This document shows, in pieces, positions 50,426 through 63,266 of a DNA stretch of 64,000 nt. Within the stretch, counting starts at the first letter, position 1. Every line of letters starts with the position of its first letter. The notes below the pieces were generated by a model. The model ran no database searches. It had not been told where the DNA came from and saw only the letters and a program-made list of their open reading frames with translations. Made by a program: the position numbers and the translations under genes. The stretch comes from Metaphire vulgaris (taxonomy: Eukaryota; Annelida; Clitellata; Crassiclitellata; Megascolecidae): positions 671,001 through 735,000 of the forward strand of contig CM030859.1 in the NCBI GenBank assembly GCA_018105865.1, in the 5' to 3' direction.

Positions 50426-50996
50426 AGAGTCAAGACAGCGCAGCGAGAAATTCTTGCCGTTACGATCAATCGATCATTGAAAAAACACAGTTGCATGGTT
50501 ATATAAATATAGTAATTTTGAATGGTCTTCCACATCTGTGACATCTCAATTATATATGGCAATATTATGCCAATATAGGCCCTACTGGGGATTTGGGATT
50601 ATTAGTTCCACAAAACATTGTAATTTGCCAATTGAAATTGGGTGGGCCAAACACATTGTGGCCCATTGGGCTAACTATTGGGTGGGCCATGGCCCACCTG
50701 GCCTACCTGGCCCACCCTGTTGCGCCCCCATGGACCGGAAGAGGTGATGGGGAGGAGGGGAGGGGAGGGGATGGAGGGGAGGGGAGGAGGAGCATCGCCA
50801 TCCTCGAGTGTCGTTCGTCTGCTGTCAAATATTGTCGGTTGACTGACAACCGGCGTCTTCGAATCGCCCACCTTGAAAAATTTGCCCAGGTAGATCGACG
50901 ACACGTGACACTCGTCCCCAGGTGGCGCTGTTTGGTTTCACAGACAACGCCGTTTGTCCGATTCGCGTAATCCCACCGATTAATAACGGCTGTTCA

Positions 50997-51117
<121 letters not shown>

Positions 51118-51874
51118 TACAACAGACAATTGCAATGAACATATCTTGAACAGTGTACTTTTAACATCGACGTAAACTTCTATTAGTCCACCAGGCTCAA
51201 GTCCTGCCTCCACTTTTTGAGATTCTACCACAGGAAGGGGAAAGGAATAAGGATTCCCTCTCCCCCCACCCCCACTTTTCATCCAAGGTGACGCCAATAT
51301 GCTTTTATGACGACCGCAGATAACTGTCTTACTATCGATGACGTAATCGTCGCAGATTGTAGGTCGGAGGTGCGAGAGGATGACCTAGCATCAGACGTGT
51401 GCCAAAAGGAAACAACACCTACCTGTAAACCAAAAGCTTATTGATTATCTCACTGCAGCAGAGTGATCGCTGTATGCGCCCTGCATGGTCATCGTCAAAC
51501 TGACCATTACCCCCTTCTCCTCTCCCCCTCCCACACTGACCGCGGAATCCTATCCAGTGGACGGGGAAGAGCGAGGCAGAGGGAGAGAGTGAGAAAGATA
51601 AGATAATGCCAGGCAACCAGGTACATCGGATGATGCCGGTAGCCAAAGGTGCATTCCACGGATATAAGAGGGATGCTGCTGCTGCTGCTGCTGCTGCTGC
51701 GCTGGGATGTCTCACCGTACTCAGCCTTATCTCTCCCTCGGATATTTATCTCAGCGGACATGTGCCTCGGTCGTACTGTACATGGCAATTACCAGACACT
51801 TCATGTCAGTAGTAATTGCCGAGAAAGAGGGAAATCACACCAAACAGGATAAGCAATATAACCACCTCGTTCGC

Positions 51875-51876
<2 letters not shown>

Positions 51877-51948
<72 letters not shown>
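51877..51948. repeat. (ATA)n microsatellite with hairpin tail
   Basis: About 24 copies, followed by GCGGTTTCAAGTGATTT and GTGTGAAAACCGC, an inverted pair also found after the array at 47595. Confidence 0.95.
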
Positions 51949-51949
<1 letters not shown>

Positions 51950-52110
51950 GCGCGGTTTCAAGTGATTTAGGAGGCTAGGTTAGCCTGTGTGAAAACCGCT
52001 GTATAGTAACTCGCCTTATCTAATAACCCGGTTTTCCAGATAGCTTTTGAATCCGTTCATTGTTTCCACGGTTAAGCTGATGAAAAGGGGAAACTATGAA
52101 AAGACATGCG

Positions 52111-52275
52111 CAGTGTTCTATCCAGACTCCAGGCCTTTGGTGGGGGGAATTGACATGGGTGGAGGGGAAGAGACACAGTTCAATGCAAAAATATTTTTCA
52201 GTGTTGGGATTGGGGGGATTGTGATGGGTTTTTAAAGGGTGGAATCTCCTTCTAACAGGCCTGGATAAAACACTG
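52111..52275. mobile_element. CAGTGTTCTATCC-ended hAT MITE
   Basis: Inverted ends with TGGATAAAACACTG at right; flanks GACATGCG and TACATGCG (7/8). Confidence 0.75.
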
Positions 52276-52979
52276 TACATGCGGAATTTTTGGAATTGGA
52301 AGCCTTATCGGCAATAACTGCTTTAAATGTGAAGACTTAGAACCGAAAGTTGGAAATAAATAAGATAAGCTTACTCAAAATAAACACGTTTTTGAATTCT
52401 ATATGGGCTACGATGGCACGCTGTCTGCATTGCCCATAGTACTGTCTCAACCCAATGCGGTTTGCCGTCGCTCGCCTTGCTCTTTATAACCCGAAGGGTC
52501 ATTATCAAAACAAATGACCCGTGATGGTCGAAGTCAATTTGGAAGATTCTCGCCGCCAGAGGGCCGCAAAGTGCCGTTAATAAAGGTTTCCGTCTTCCGG
52601 AGCGCTCTTGTCTTGTCCTTGGCTGTCCGTTCGCATTCCGATTACGATGACAAATAACCGGAGAATGTCCGGCAAAAGACGCTCATTATCGCCCACGGAC
52701 AAACAGTACATTGACCAGAATTCTTAGCCTTTGTACACAGTATAGATTACAAGGACTATTGGCGTAAACTTGGATTTAAAAAAGTGGAGGCCCAACCCCT
52801 ATACCTCCCCTTCACTATGGTAGTCTCTCAAAAGTGGTAGATCAACGCATTTCTGTCGAAATAATGCATGACCACAAGTTTACTTGCTTTAAAAGACTGT
52901 TTTGTTTGCTTTAATTATACTTATAATAACGTGGTTTCGGGCATTGGCGCCCATAGAACTTTTTATAGGGGGCAAAACA

Positions 52980-53186
52980 CAGTGGCGTCGAGAGGGGAGT
53001 GCGAGGGGTGGGGACCGCACCGGGTGACACCATCTAGGGGGGTGACACCAAACAAGGATGACCTTTTTTGCTTGTCGCGGTATTTTTGAGAAGGAAAAAT
53101 AAGAAAGATTTAGAAGTGGTCCCAAGTCTAAATGGGTGACCACGATTTTACCGCACTGGGTGACACCAACCCTAGCGACGCCACTG
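52980..53186. mobile_element. CAGTGGCGTCG-ended hAT-like MITE
   Basis: Inverted ends CAGTGGCGTCG and CGACGCCACTG with perfect 8-bp duplication GCAAAACA (52972-52979, 53187-53194). Interior has the hairpin-related motif GATGACCTTTTTTGCTTGTC at about 53059. Confidence 0.87.
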
Positions 53187-53824
53187 GCAAAACACAATGG
53201 TTACGGTTAAGACAGTTTTCAAAGAAATCAATTATTCCGCAGTTCCTAGTTAAAGTCAAGTTTTGCGTATCAGTAATGTTTTAGTGTGAACATTTTGGCC
53301 AAAGGCCAAAAATATCGACCAATCGTTGCTAAGCAACGACGGTCTTGTGACTTGACTAGTTAGCAGAAAGATAGATTTGCATTTGCCAGGGGGCAAGTGC
53401 CCCCTCTTGCCCCATTAGGTGGTTTCGAGTGGTTTAAGAGCTGGCTGAGGTAAGCGTGCGTGAAAAAAACCGCCGTAACAATTCTCAGCATTAAACAACC
53501 AAGTTCTGCTGGATAACGTTCGAATCCATTCATTGTAGCAACTGTTAGACCCTGTTGCCTTTTCGTCCAAATTGTTCCATAAATCCGTCACCCCAGCAGT
53601 AAAAGCGTTGTCCTCAATTGGTCCGTGACCCACTTTCTAGCCTCGCTTTAGTTAAGGCAGGTCCTTTTTCTTCATACTTTCCTTAGCTGGAAGTTGCAGC
53701 GTCTTCTGCGATGGTAACAGCAGATCGAGCTGTGTTTTAAAGCAACTGGTTGATTCACTTGATTGTATCGAAGGTTTTACAGACACCAAAACAGTTTTAT
53801 CGTAAATTCGCTTTGTGATATAGA

Positions 53825-54905
53825 ACTAGTAGGGCGATCGCGGGAAGAGCCGCGTATTAAGATATCTGGTTCGTTATAGACCTACAACAGGTTTTATAGA
53901 CATCAAAAACAAGTTTTATAGTAATTATTCGCTGTGTGAGAGAAGCCTATTGGAGGCCTGTTGAATAGAGGGTATATAGAACCTAAATATGTAAAAATAT
54001 AATCGATTTGAAGAAATTCTCCGACAAAATCCACATTTTCCTCTTGTTCAATCTTCATTACTTTAATCTGTGCAAGAATAATCAATAATATCATTCTCAA
54101 TTTCGATCTACAGGGTTCGAAATAGAGCACTCCCAGACATTTAATACTACACACTAACGCCATTCATGACTGTACGAGAACGAGTGACATGAACTAAATG
54201 AAATACCTGCCGAATATCTTGCGGAAGGCCTAGTAGGGCGATCGAGGGAAGAGCAGCGTATTAAGATATCTGGTTCATTATAGGCCTGCAACAGGTTTTA
54301 TAGACATCAAGAACAAGTCTTATAATTAATTCACCCTGTGAGAGAAACCTAGTGAAGGCATGTTGAATAGAGGGTATATAGACCCTAGATATGTAGAAAT
54401 ATAATCGATTTGAAGAAATTCTTCGACAAAATTCACATTTTCCTTTTGTTCCATCTTCATTGCTTTAAACATTGCAAGAATCATCAATAAAATCATTATC
54501 GATTTCGATCTACAGGGTTCGAAATAGAGCACACCCAGCCATTTCATACTACACACTAACGACATTGACTGTATGAGAATGAGGGACATCAACTAAATGA
54601 AAGTCCTACCGAATATCTTGTGGAATGGTTAGTAGATAATAGAAGCCAATTAAAGCACTATTGAACGGTCTAAGTATAGGCCTAGATATGTAAAATATTT
54701 CAGAGTATTCGTGAAATTCTCGGACGAAACCCACATTTTCGTTTGTCCCCATTTTTAGTGCGTCAACTTTTGCTAGAAAAATCAACATAGCTCGTCTCGA
54801 TTTTGCTCCACAGCGTTCCAAATGGGACACCCCCTCAGCCATTTCATGCGATGTTATAAATTCTTCCAAAAGTCTGCGCTCCAAATTCAAAATTTCAAAC
54901 GATGA
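53825..54905. repeat. Direct repeat, about 404-bp unit, 2 to 3 copies
   Basis: TAGTAGGGCGATCG begins copies at about 53828 and 54231; a third partial copy runs to about 54905. Each holds a core related to the foldback arms at 62456 (CCCATCTT, TGCAAGAAT). Further relatives are at 42985-43262, 49990-50310 and 32550-32940. Confidence 0.75.
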
Positions 54906-55241
54906 CAAACAAACACTCCGCACAAACAGCCATTGTATAGTCCCACAGTATACCTTCTTATCAACTACTCAATTAATCAACTTCTATGGCGCCCCTGCAA
55001 TAATGCCTATGTAGCATCAGCCTATATACGTCGCACAAAATCCAGCGACACTGGGAAACATCCAGCGCCAATGACCGTATACGAGAACGGGAGACATCAG
55101 CATGTGAAAGTCTTTCCGCCTGGAATCGACCATTTTCTAGACTAATAAATGGATTTTCAACCATGAACTAGGCCTACTGTCTTCCAGCCTCCAGGACATG
55201 TTTTCTGACAACGAACGTCTCTCTTAAGGAACCCTCAACTG

Positions 55242-55581
55242 CACAGAGGCGTAGCGTGCACATTTGCCGCCCGTGGCCCACGACCATATCCGCCCCGCCC
55301 TCCCCCGAGAAACAAACGAAAGATAGTGATGGCGGCGCATGGCGCGCCCCTTAAAAAAATCCTCACAACATATCGACGTCCGAAAAATCTTCTAACAAAC
55401 AAGCAAAAAAGGTCGTCTCAATAAATCCGTAGCTGAAAATCGTCTGACAATCAAAAATTAAGTTGTCTCTTCCTAAATTTGCCGCCCAAAACTGTGTGCA
55501 TTTCTCGAAATTTGCCCCCCCCCCCAGTCGTGAGCTGCACATGGCTAAAGCCATGATAGCCATTGACACGCTACGCCTCTG
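55242..55581. mobile_element. CAGAGGCGTAGC-ended MITE
   Basis: Ends CAGAGGCGTAGCG and CGCTACGCCTCTG; flanked by CTCAACTG (55234-55241, 55582-55589), with two extra bases at the left joint. Holds AACAAGCAAAAAAGGTCGTC, the hairpin motif in reverse. Confidence 0.82.
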
Positions 55582-56329
55582 CTCAACTGACGAGGCCGGT
55601 AAATGCACTGTATAATGGCGCTAAAGAAGTTTCACGATTGATTGATTGATTGACTTATTAATTGATTGCTTGATTGATTGATTGCGGATCTAAGTGAGTC
55701 AGTATAACGGATGTGTTGGGACTAACGTAGGCCTAAGCATATCGAAATATTCACTAACGGTGTAAGGTTTATCGCTGTCTGTCTTTTGGAAAACAGGACT
55801 GCTTATAAAAAATAAGGAGGTTCATATCTGTAAGTATACCGTATACGTGTAGGTCTATTGAGTGAAACATAGCCTAAGTCTTAAACAGGTTTTAACTTTG
55901 TCAGTTTCCGCGCTAAACAGGAGGTCGTCGGTTTCAAGAGAACTATTTTTATAGCGCTGCTTTTCGGTGCAACACGGCGGTTCTTTGATCTGCACAGTGC
56001 CTCTTCAATTTGCTCTAAGAGTGCGCTCGACTCGGTATAGATATAGATAGTAAGTAAGAAAACAGAAACGAATCGATGACGACGACGAAGAGGAGGAGGA
56101 GTAGTAGTAGTAGTAGTAGTGGGAGTGTGCACTGAATAAGAGATAGGAGATGATTGAAAGAGGGATGAATATACGCCATTAATGTCGAGTATGGCGCATA
56201 TGAGGTCGCTTCGAACGGTCGCTTGCTCCGGGCGGCTGCAGCGTGGCGATAAGTTTTAGCCACCGTCCCTCCCTCCCTCCCTCCCTCCCTCTCCGCGTCT
56301 TTCATTCGGAAGTTAACAGAATCGGCGCA

Positions 56330-56640
56330 ATTAGGCGGTCGGATTAGATTAGATAAGCGTTTGAATCGACGCGCTTTGTGTCTTCGGAGGAGCCAGAGAA
56401 GCGATCGTCTGCTCTTCTTGTGCCGAATATTTGCAGACGATTGCGCTGCTGTGGAGGAGAAGGAAGAAGTGCGACGGAGTCACAGAGCGGCCATTACTGT
56501 TTACGACGCATAATAATATAGTTACTACTCTCGGCGATCGGCTCTTGAGCACGGCGGCAAATGGCGGCGCCGCAGGTGCACCCCCACCCACCGACCGGGC
56601 CCCGAAGCAAGAAACCGTCTCTGTCGCCACATTTTAACAA
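56330..56640. promoter_or_regulatory. CpG-dense block, possible promoter or first exon
   Basis: CpG density here is well above the AT-rich surroundings (GGCGGTCGG, GCGATCGTC, GGCGGCGCCGCAG). On the plus strand ATGGCGGCGCCGCAG at 56561 is followed by GTGCAC, which could be a start and a weak donor. It could serve the epsin gene or another transcript. No conserved protein is visible. Confidence 0.25.
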
Positions 56641-57774
56641 CAATCGAGTCCTTATTTCAGTTACGGGTTTTTGGCGGGGGTTGGGGGTTTGGGGTGGTAA
56701 GAGTCAGACGAGCCTAGGGAGTGACGGGTGCCGACTGGCGTTGGTAAAGGCAAAGCCTCAGAATAAGCAGCTACCGTTGTAGGCTATTATTCGTAAAGCG
56801 CTATATAAATCCACGAGATTTTACCCACTTAGGCCTACATAGTTAAAGATAAATTGTAAAAATCAAAGTGTCGTCTCTGCCTTCTCTTCTCTTTTTAATA
56901 GTGAACCTACAAGCCATCTGACATTGGCATAAACTTGGATGAAAAAGTGGGGAGGGTCCAATCCCTACATTTTCCGCCTTCCTAGTGATGATAGCCTTTC
57001 GTAAAGTGGGGGATTCCAGCCTAGAGGTCTAATAGAAGTGCAAGACCTAGGCTACGTCTATGCTTCCCATAGGCGGAATTAGAGTTTAATATTTGGGTAG
57101 GCTAGCATGGAGGTCTGGGGTGCCATCCAGCACGCGTGCCATCCAAAAAACACCCTAACACCCTGACAAGCAAAAAACCTTATCGTCACCTGATCTGGGC
57201 CCCTGAAAACTCCACGGGCCCCGGTACAATGTACCGGCTGCACCCCCTCTCCTCAGGCCTGCTAATTTATATGTCGTTTTTAAATCATATGCACTGGTCA
57301 CAATAAGGCAGCTGCGAGAGGTCGCAGGGGCAGCCAGCACCCCGGCCATAGTTGAACTGGGACCCGTTGAGGGCTTTGTGTAGAATTGGTGAGAAAATAT
57401 TTTCGAATTGGAGTGACTGTCGATAGAATTGAAAGCCTATATTTGCAGTAGCCTAGTTGTATGCCTATCGTTTCCTTTAAGCATAAAATCGTATTTAGCG
57501 TCTTTAATTGCCTCTAATATTAGGGCCTACTCAAAATCTTGTGCCACAGGCCCAGGGTCTTCATGTATCCGTCCCAGTCCCCTCTGGGAAGCTCTCGATG
57601 CTCCCAAAGCCCCTAATCGAACTAAATTGAACGTGCGTGCCAATCATTAATGGCTTCAGCGTGACCATAGTAAGGGAAGCACGTGGCAGACAGGACGATA
57701 TCCATATTCGGGCATAGATTAGTTTAGATATATCATATCTATGCAAAACCTATGAGAACATCATCAACATCATC

Positions 57775-57940
57775 ATCATCATTTCCTCTTTCCTTCATTA
57801 GTTGAAGATGAGGTGACGTCATGAATCAGGCATTTCCAGGTAGTTCTTTCTTTAGATGCTTTTATTGTTGTTGTTATAGCCATTCCAGTCCATTCTTCTA
57901 TGTCGTCCACCCATCTTCTGTTCGGCCGACCTCCCGTGAG
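57775..57940 (-). pseudogene. LINE C-terminal fragment
   Basis: Minus frame GRPNRRWVDDIEEWTG, then KASKERTTWKCLIHDVT, the tail of a non-LTR retrotransposon ORF2. Confidence 0.65.
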
Positions 57941-58249
57941 AACGTTTATCTAAAAAGGGAGATTGGAAATAGGCTTTCATATATTCTTCAAAAATTGCTC
58001 CAACGTTGGCAACGCTCAAGATTTCAATTTAATTTCAATTATGCAGACCCGGCCGGAGAAGGTCAGCTTAGGCCACATCGCTCGTCCAAGCCCTTTGTAG
58101 AATCAAACCGGGCTAGCCCGTATAAATGAAAGCTCCCCTCATAATCTGCTACTCTGACTACGCCAACGACGATTCACCTGCCTAAAGCCCCCATGCAGTG
58201 CAGACCATACACGGCATACAGCATGAGATTTGAATAACTTCCGTTGCGC

Positions 58250-58468
58250 TAGTTTATTTCAATCACTCGGATATAATTTTTCTCCAAAGTCTCGAGTGGT
58301 AGCAGCGCGACCGTCACCATTTTGTGTGTTGTGTTGTGAGTTTTCGTCGGTGGCGGTCGGAGGCTGAAGAACTTTTGTTGCGCTAGTTTAATTCGTTGAC
58401 ACAGAAACGTGACAGATGGACTTGTTGGACTGAGGCGAACATCGGGAGGGCGAGTCTGGACTTTTGCC
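58250..58468 (+). promoter_or_regulatory. Possible 5' UTR exon of the epsin gene
   Basis: A locally GC- and CpG-richer stretch ends at CCC|GTAAGAG, a good donor, about 900 bases before the epsin ATG exon. No ATG-led frame of note. The short direct repeat TTGCGCTAGTTTA occurs twice in it. Assignment rests on position and donor only. Confidence 0.25.
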
Positions 58469-58796
58469 CGTAAGAGTTTCGCCGGACTTTATTCTATTCG
58501 GCTTGATTTCAGTCCATATGTGAATAATGACTTAATAATCATATTCACGCTATTCATATAGCCCTTGAATTTTATTATACGTGAAATAGAAAGGCGATTT
58601 GTATTTTATCTATTGTATTTCTTTGTGTTTTCATGACAGTATTATTATTATTATTAAGACAATTTATAGAGCGCAGTAAGCATAGTGAAGACTAAAGTCA
58701 AAAGCGCTTAACAATGAACATTATAAGATATATTAAACATATGCGTCTTAAGGCACTATGAGTTTGTATACCTTATAACTCTAAGGTAAAAGCAAG

Positions 58797-58930
58797 GCAT
58801 GGGGACGGAAGATGACAGAGTGGGTTACGTGCTGGAGCGTCAGGCTGACGGAGCGGGTTCAAGCCCCGTTAGTGCCCCTAGTGGCTTTCACACAGGCAGT
58901 AATGCCTTCTAAGCCACTTGAAATCATGCT
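58797..58930 (+). mobile_element. tRNA-derived SINE
   Basis: A box-like TGACAGAGTGG and a clear B box GGGTTCAAGCCCC at tRNA spacing, then GTGGCTTTCACACAGGC facing GCCTTCTAAGCCAC, a hairpin tail. A reverse copy lies at 44862-44995; shorter pieces at 13383-13480 and 26330-26430. Confidence 0.75.
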
Positions 58931-59377
58931 AAGTTTAAGTTTAAGGCAACTCTCCTTTGGTCAGAATATCATCCATTCGGCCAAAATGTTGAATTGAAAC
59001 TATTGCATTTGCTTGGTGAGCGATATTTTTGTCCTAACATGGTTAAATTTTAGGCCAGAGGAACAGTTTTATATATGCCAAAATTTACAGCCAAGCAAAT
59101 AATTTCTTACAGCTTTGGCTGATTGAATTTAGAACGCTAAATTCACTTTTACCGTTGCACCTATTATATCAGGCGCAGTGTTTGATTGTGCTAGTGATTT
59201 GTGTTTCTAAGACTTGTTTAAAATATGTTTTGTAGGGTTGGGTTTGAGCCACGCATTTTAAACTCGATATTGCTTTGCATTTGGTGTTGATCGATATCCT
59301 GAGATGAACTGCTCCATTTGCGAACTCTATTGAATTGTTCTTTACGTTGGAGTTCTGGAACACATCAGACCGTTGCC

Positions 59378-61301
59378 ATGACGATGCCAATGAGAAGAAC
59401 GATCAAGAACGTCGTGAAGAACTATTCCGACGCGCAGATCAAGGTGCGAGAGGCGACTTCGAACGACCCGTGGGGCCCTTCCAGCACGCTGATGTCGGAG
59501 ATTGCCGACCTGACATACAACGTTCTAGCGTTCACCGAAATCATGCAGATGGTCTGGAAGAGACTGAACGATCACGGCAAGAACTGGCGCCACGTCTACA
59601 AGTCACTCGTGTTGCTCGACTACATCGTGAAGACCGGGAGTGAGAAAGTGGCGCAGCAGTGCAAGGAAAACATATTTGCGATTCAGACGTTGAAGGACTT
59701 CCAGTACATCGAGGACGCGAAAGATCAGGGACTGAACGTCCGCGAGAAGGCGAAACAGCTGGTTTCGCTGCTTAAAGATGACGATCGACTGAAGAATGAG
59801 CGGGCGAAAGCTCTGAAAGCAAAGGAGCGATTTGCGCTGACAAATGCGACAACGGGGGTAAATTTTAGCTAATGTTAATGAAATCAAAACAGCTGCCGTT
59901 ATCTTGTATTGTTATTAGTACGTCTCATATTTCAGTGAATATGATCATTTGCTATTTTTGTGTGTATTTAATTGCTATTGTAGATTGAGATCTTGAGCTA
60001 AAAGTTCCAAAAGCACTTATAAAGGTCTAAATTTTGCATCAAATCTCAAGTCGCATATTGAATTCCACTAGTGTATCCTGTCTGTATACTTTGACTCAGA
60101 ATTTTAATTTATGTAGCGCCAAAATGAAAAGGACATTGAAAACTCACCTAGAAGTCTGTCCGAAAGCATAAGTTGTTGGCTGCTGGCAGAAACTCTGAGC
60201 TATGAGGCATGGTGTGATGGTTTTTCACAAATTTCTTGATGTATCAAAGATTTTCCAATGCAATCAGACTGTCTACAGTTAAAAAGCGGGAAATTTGTGT
60301 GGTGTACGACTCGCACAGGTATTTGCATATCGCCTAAAGTTGATGATTTGTTGGCCTGAACAATTTGTCGTGAAATTACGCCATGCGAATTGTATAATTC
60401 TGATTTCTGATGAATATTTTGACAGCCTAGAGGTTTGCATTAGTCTGCACGTCTGCTAGTTTCTGGCCTTTCTGTTGATTCGACGTGGTGTGTTTGCCTG
60501 GATGCTTTGATGTCCTTTTAATTGTCATTGTCCGATTCAAATGTCATTGCAGGGAGGATTGAGACTCGGCTCCAACAGCCCCACTCCTCATTCGTCCTTA
60601 ACATTCTCAGAATCCATTATTGGAGGAGGAGGGGGAGGAGGAGGTTACTCAGAATGTGAGTTGTTTTTTAATGTGTTGCAGCTGTTTGAGATTGATCTGA
60701 GAAAGAAAGTGTTATTGCGTTGCGTATAAGTTTTTCTCTGGCGTTTTACAATGTTCTTACATTCTTACAATGTTCACATACGAGCTTTATAGGAATGGAA
60801 TTGAATTACCGGTAGACATTGGTCATCAGTGCTTAACCCTTGCTTTCTTGTTAATGTTTTGTCATGGTTATTGCCACTGGCATTTTATAATTCGTAATTC
60901 CTGTTTGTCTGACTGCTTTAAACTTTCTGATAATCTTGACATCATTTTCTCATCTGATTTGTCTTTTTGCTTATATTGATGCTTTTAAAAGCAACTGACA
61001 TTAGAGGGTTTATTTACTGCAACAGATTTTCAAATGTGTTGACTGTTTGAAGATCTTAAAATTCTTACAGAAGTTCTTCTAGTGTTATTATGAGATTTGG
61101 ATCTTTATCTCTGCAAAATTTTCTTTGCTTAAGCTAAACTGTGAGTTACTCGGTTGAATAACAAATGTGTGACTTATTTTTATGCTAATTAATATGCATG
61201 AATAACTGAATATTTAAATTGAGCTGCTTGCTAACTTGTTCTTCGCTTAGTTGGCTCGCCTAGTTCTTCATCTTTGGAAACGGCTCACATAGTGGGTGAA
61301 G
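59378..61301 (+). CDS. Epsin, ENTH-domain endocytic adaptor (5' part, continues past window)
   Basis: Exon 1 (59378-59857) starts MTMPMRRTIKNVVKNYSDAQ and encodes a full ENTH domain of about 140 residues: VREATSNDPWGPSS, EIADLTYNVLAFTEIMQMVW, RLNDHGKNWRHVYKSL, KTGSEKVAQQCKENIF, DQGLNVREKAKQLVSLL. This is the epsin ENTH, not the ANTH or VHS fold. ENTH binds PtdIns(4,5)P2 and bends membrane during clathrin-mediated endocytosis; the N-terminal amphipathic helix residues are present. Donor is GTAAAT. Probable exon 2 is 60553-60655 (GGLRLGSNSPTPHSS, then a Gly run) and probable exon 3 is 61251-61301 (FGSPSSSSLETAHIVGE); both have good splice borders and matching phase 1. The UIM, DPW and NPF regions expected in epsins must lie beyond 64000. 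Confidence 0.9.
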
Positions 61302-61433
61302 GTAGGTATTATGAAAGCAGCCTACTGCTATGGGTGTGAATTTTCTTGTTTTGCGTTTGAGCTTAGGAGCTTTTCTGATAGAGAAGTTTTTATTTTGAAA
61401 TGTTTCATGTGGTATGCATGGTCACATTTCTTG

Positions 61434-61770
61434 CAGTGACATAGTGATGGTGTATGGGCACCCGGGGGGGGGGCATACTAACAGCGCCTTCAGCTTCAAA
61501 AATTTGTGACAGACAAGGAAATGTCATCAGTTATTTCGCTTAATTAAGATACCGGTATATCATCTTTGATTTAACTTAAATAAGTGAAATAGGTGATGAC
61601 CTTTTTTTCTTGTCTGAATTTTTCTGATGTTGAGATAAATTAAATTGTCCATGACGTATCCAACCATTGTAATAGACCATCTTGGAAAACATTTTTTGTG
61701 GTAGGTTTTGACGCCCCCATCTCAGCGCCCGGGAACGGTTGCCCCCCCTGCCCCCTTTGCTATGCCACTG
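61434..61770. mobile_element. CAGTGACATAG-ended MITE in an epsin intron
   Basis: Diverged member of the family: ends CAGTGACATAG and CTATGCCACTG, core motif GTGATGACCTTTTTTTCTTG at about 61590. No 8-bp duplication is evident. Confidence 0.6.
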
Positions 61771-62103
61771 TAGGCAGCAGAGCTGTTGAGGTGTTATAGA
61801 AGCAGCATATGGTGGTGTTATGATAATGATTGTGGTGGTGATTGATGCAGGATTTTCTGTTAATAATATTCTTGTGGTGTATTAACCAGCAATGAACATC
61901 TTAGATATATTGAACATTTTGATCTGAAATTCTCAGTGCTTATAGGCAGGGTCAGATAATCAGGGTAGCCAGAGACATATAGAAGTGGAAGGAACTCATT
62001 CAGACCCATTGTTCAACCCAATAGGGAATTCATGGTGGAAGGAAAGAAGAATAGGCAGGATCATGTGATCATGCAGATTACCTGAAACATTTCATGTATT
62101 TCT

Positions 62104-62139
<36 letters not shown>

Positions 62140-62455
62140 GTTAGTCTATGTATTTTTCACTGGCTTTGTTTTCCTGGACTGTTATTATAAATATTTTGTC
62201 ATTGCTTTAGAATTGGTTCAAAAGCCTATAACTGTTTTTTCAATTTCCAGCTTTCCAGTCTAAAAACTTGAAATTCTTCTGACTTCTCAACCAGGGCAGT
62301 TTGTACAAACATGTCTTCTGGTGACTCTATTTTTTTAGCTTCTCACCCCTGCAACTCAAAACTCCACACAATCCAACATTTGCTTTCTATTTACTGTTTT
62401 AAATATTTAGGTTTCCTGTCTGTTTTGATAAACTCTTGCATTTTGTGGCTATGTA

Positions 62456-63266
62456 CAGTACTGCTCAAAAAATTGTGAACACACGTGGATTTCAAAGCAA
62501 AACAAACTTTAAGGCTTGTTAAAACATTGCAATCACAACCAAGAACACCAATACTGTATTTTTTCATTAATGATACTATTCTACGATTGATGTACAGAAG
62601 GCTATAGATATGCAAAATTCAGAAGACTCTTGAGACGAATTTTATCCACATTTTCTTGTGTCCCCATCTTCATTGCATCAAACCGTACTAGAATAATCAG
62701 TATATTCGGTCTCAATTTTATTCTAGAGCATTCGAAATGTCATGAAAAAGTGAGCTATGTCAAACGACACTATACAAAGTCTTCCAGAAATCTATTCTCT
62801 GTCAAATGTCTACAAAGTCGATCGAGAGATAAGAGGGGTCTTAAGATAGCTGGTTTCTTGTATCACAGGTTTTATACATCACAAAAATATTATAAAATTG
62901 ATACCCTTTTTGACATTGGCCTTCAGAAGCTATTCCTGCAGTACTATTCCTAATGAAACTGTAGCTCACCATTTTTCGTGACATTTCGAATGCTCTAGAA
63001 TAAAACTGGGGCAGAATAAATTGACTGTTCTAGTATGGTTTGATGCAATGAAGATGAGGACACAAGAAAATGTGGATAACATTCGTTTCAACAATCTTCT
63101 TAATTTTTGCATATCTATAGCTGTCTGTACATCAATCGTAGAATAGTATCATTAATGAAAAAATACAGCATTGGAGTTCTTGGTTGTGATTCCAATGTTT
63201 TAACAAGCCTTAAAGTTCGTTTTGCTTCGAAATCCACGTGTGTTCACAATTTTTTGAGCAGTACTG
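62456..63266. mobile_element. Foldback element with about 300-bp inverted arms, mariner-like ends
   Basis: Ends CAGTACTGCTCAAAAAATTG and its inverse, flanked by TA on both sides (62454-62455, 63267-63268), as in Tc1/mariner elements. The arms (62456-62757 and about 62962-63266) are long, high-identity inverted repeats around a loop of about 200 bases. No transposase is visible. It lies in an epsin intron downstream of exon 3. Confidence 0.85.

Noticed and set aside
58797..58875. Functional tRNA gene
   Set aside because: B box is good but the arms do not fold into a convincing cloverleaf, and copies with the same tail elsewhere show it is a SINE.
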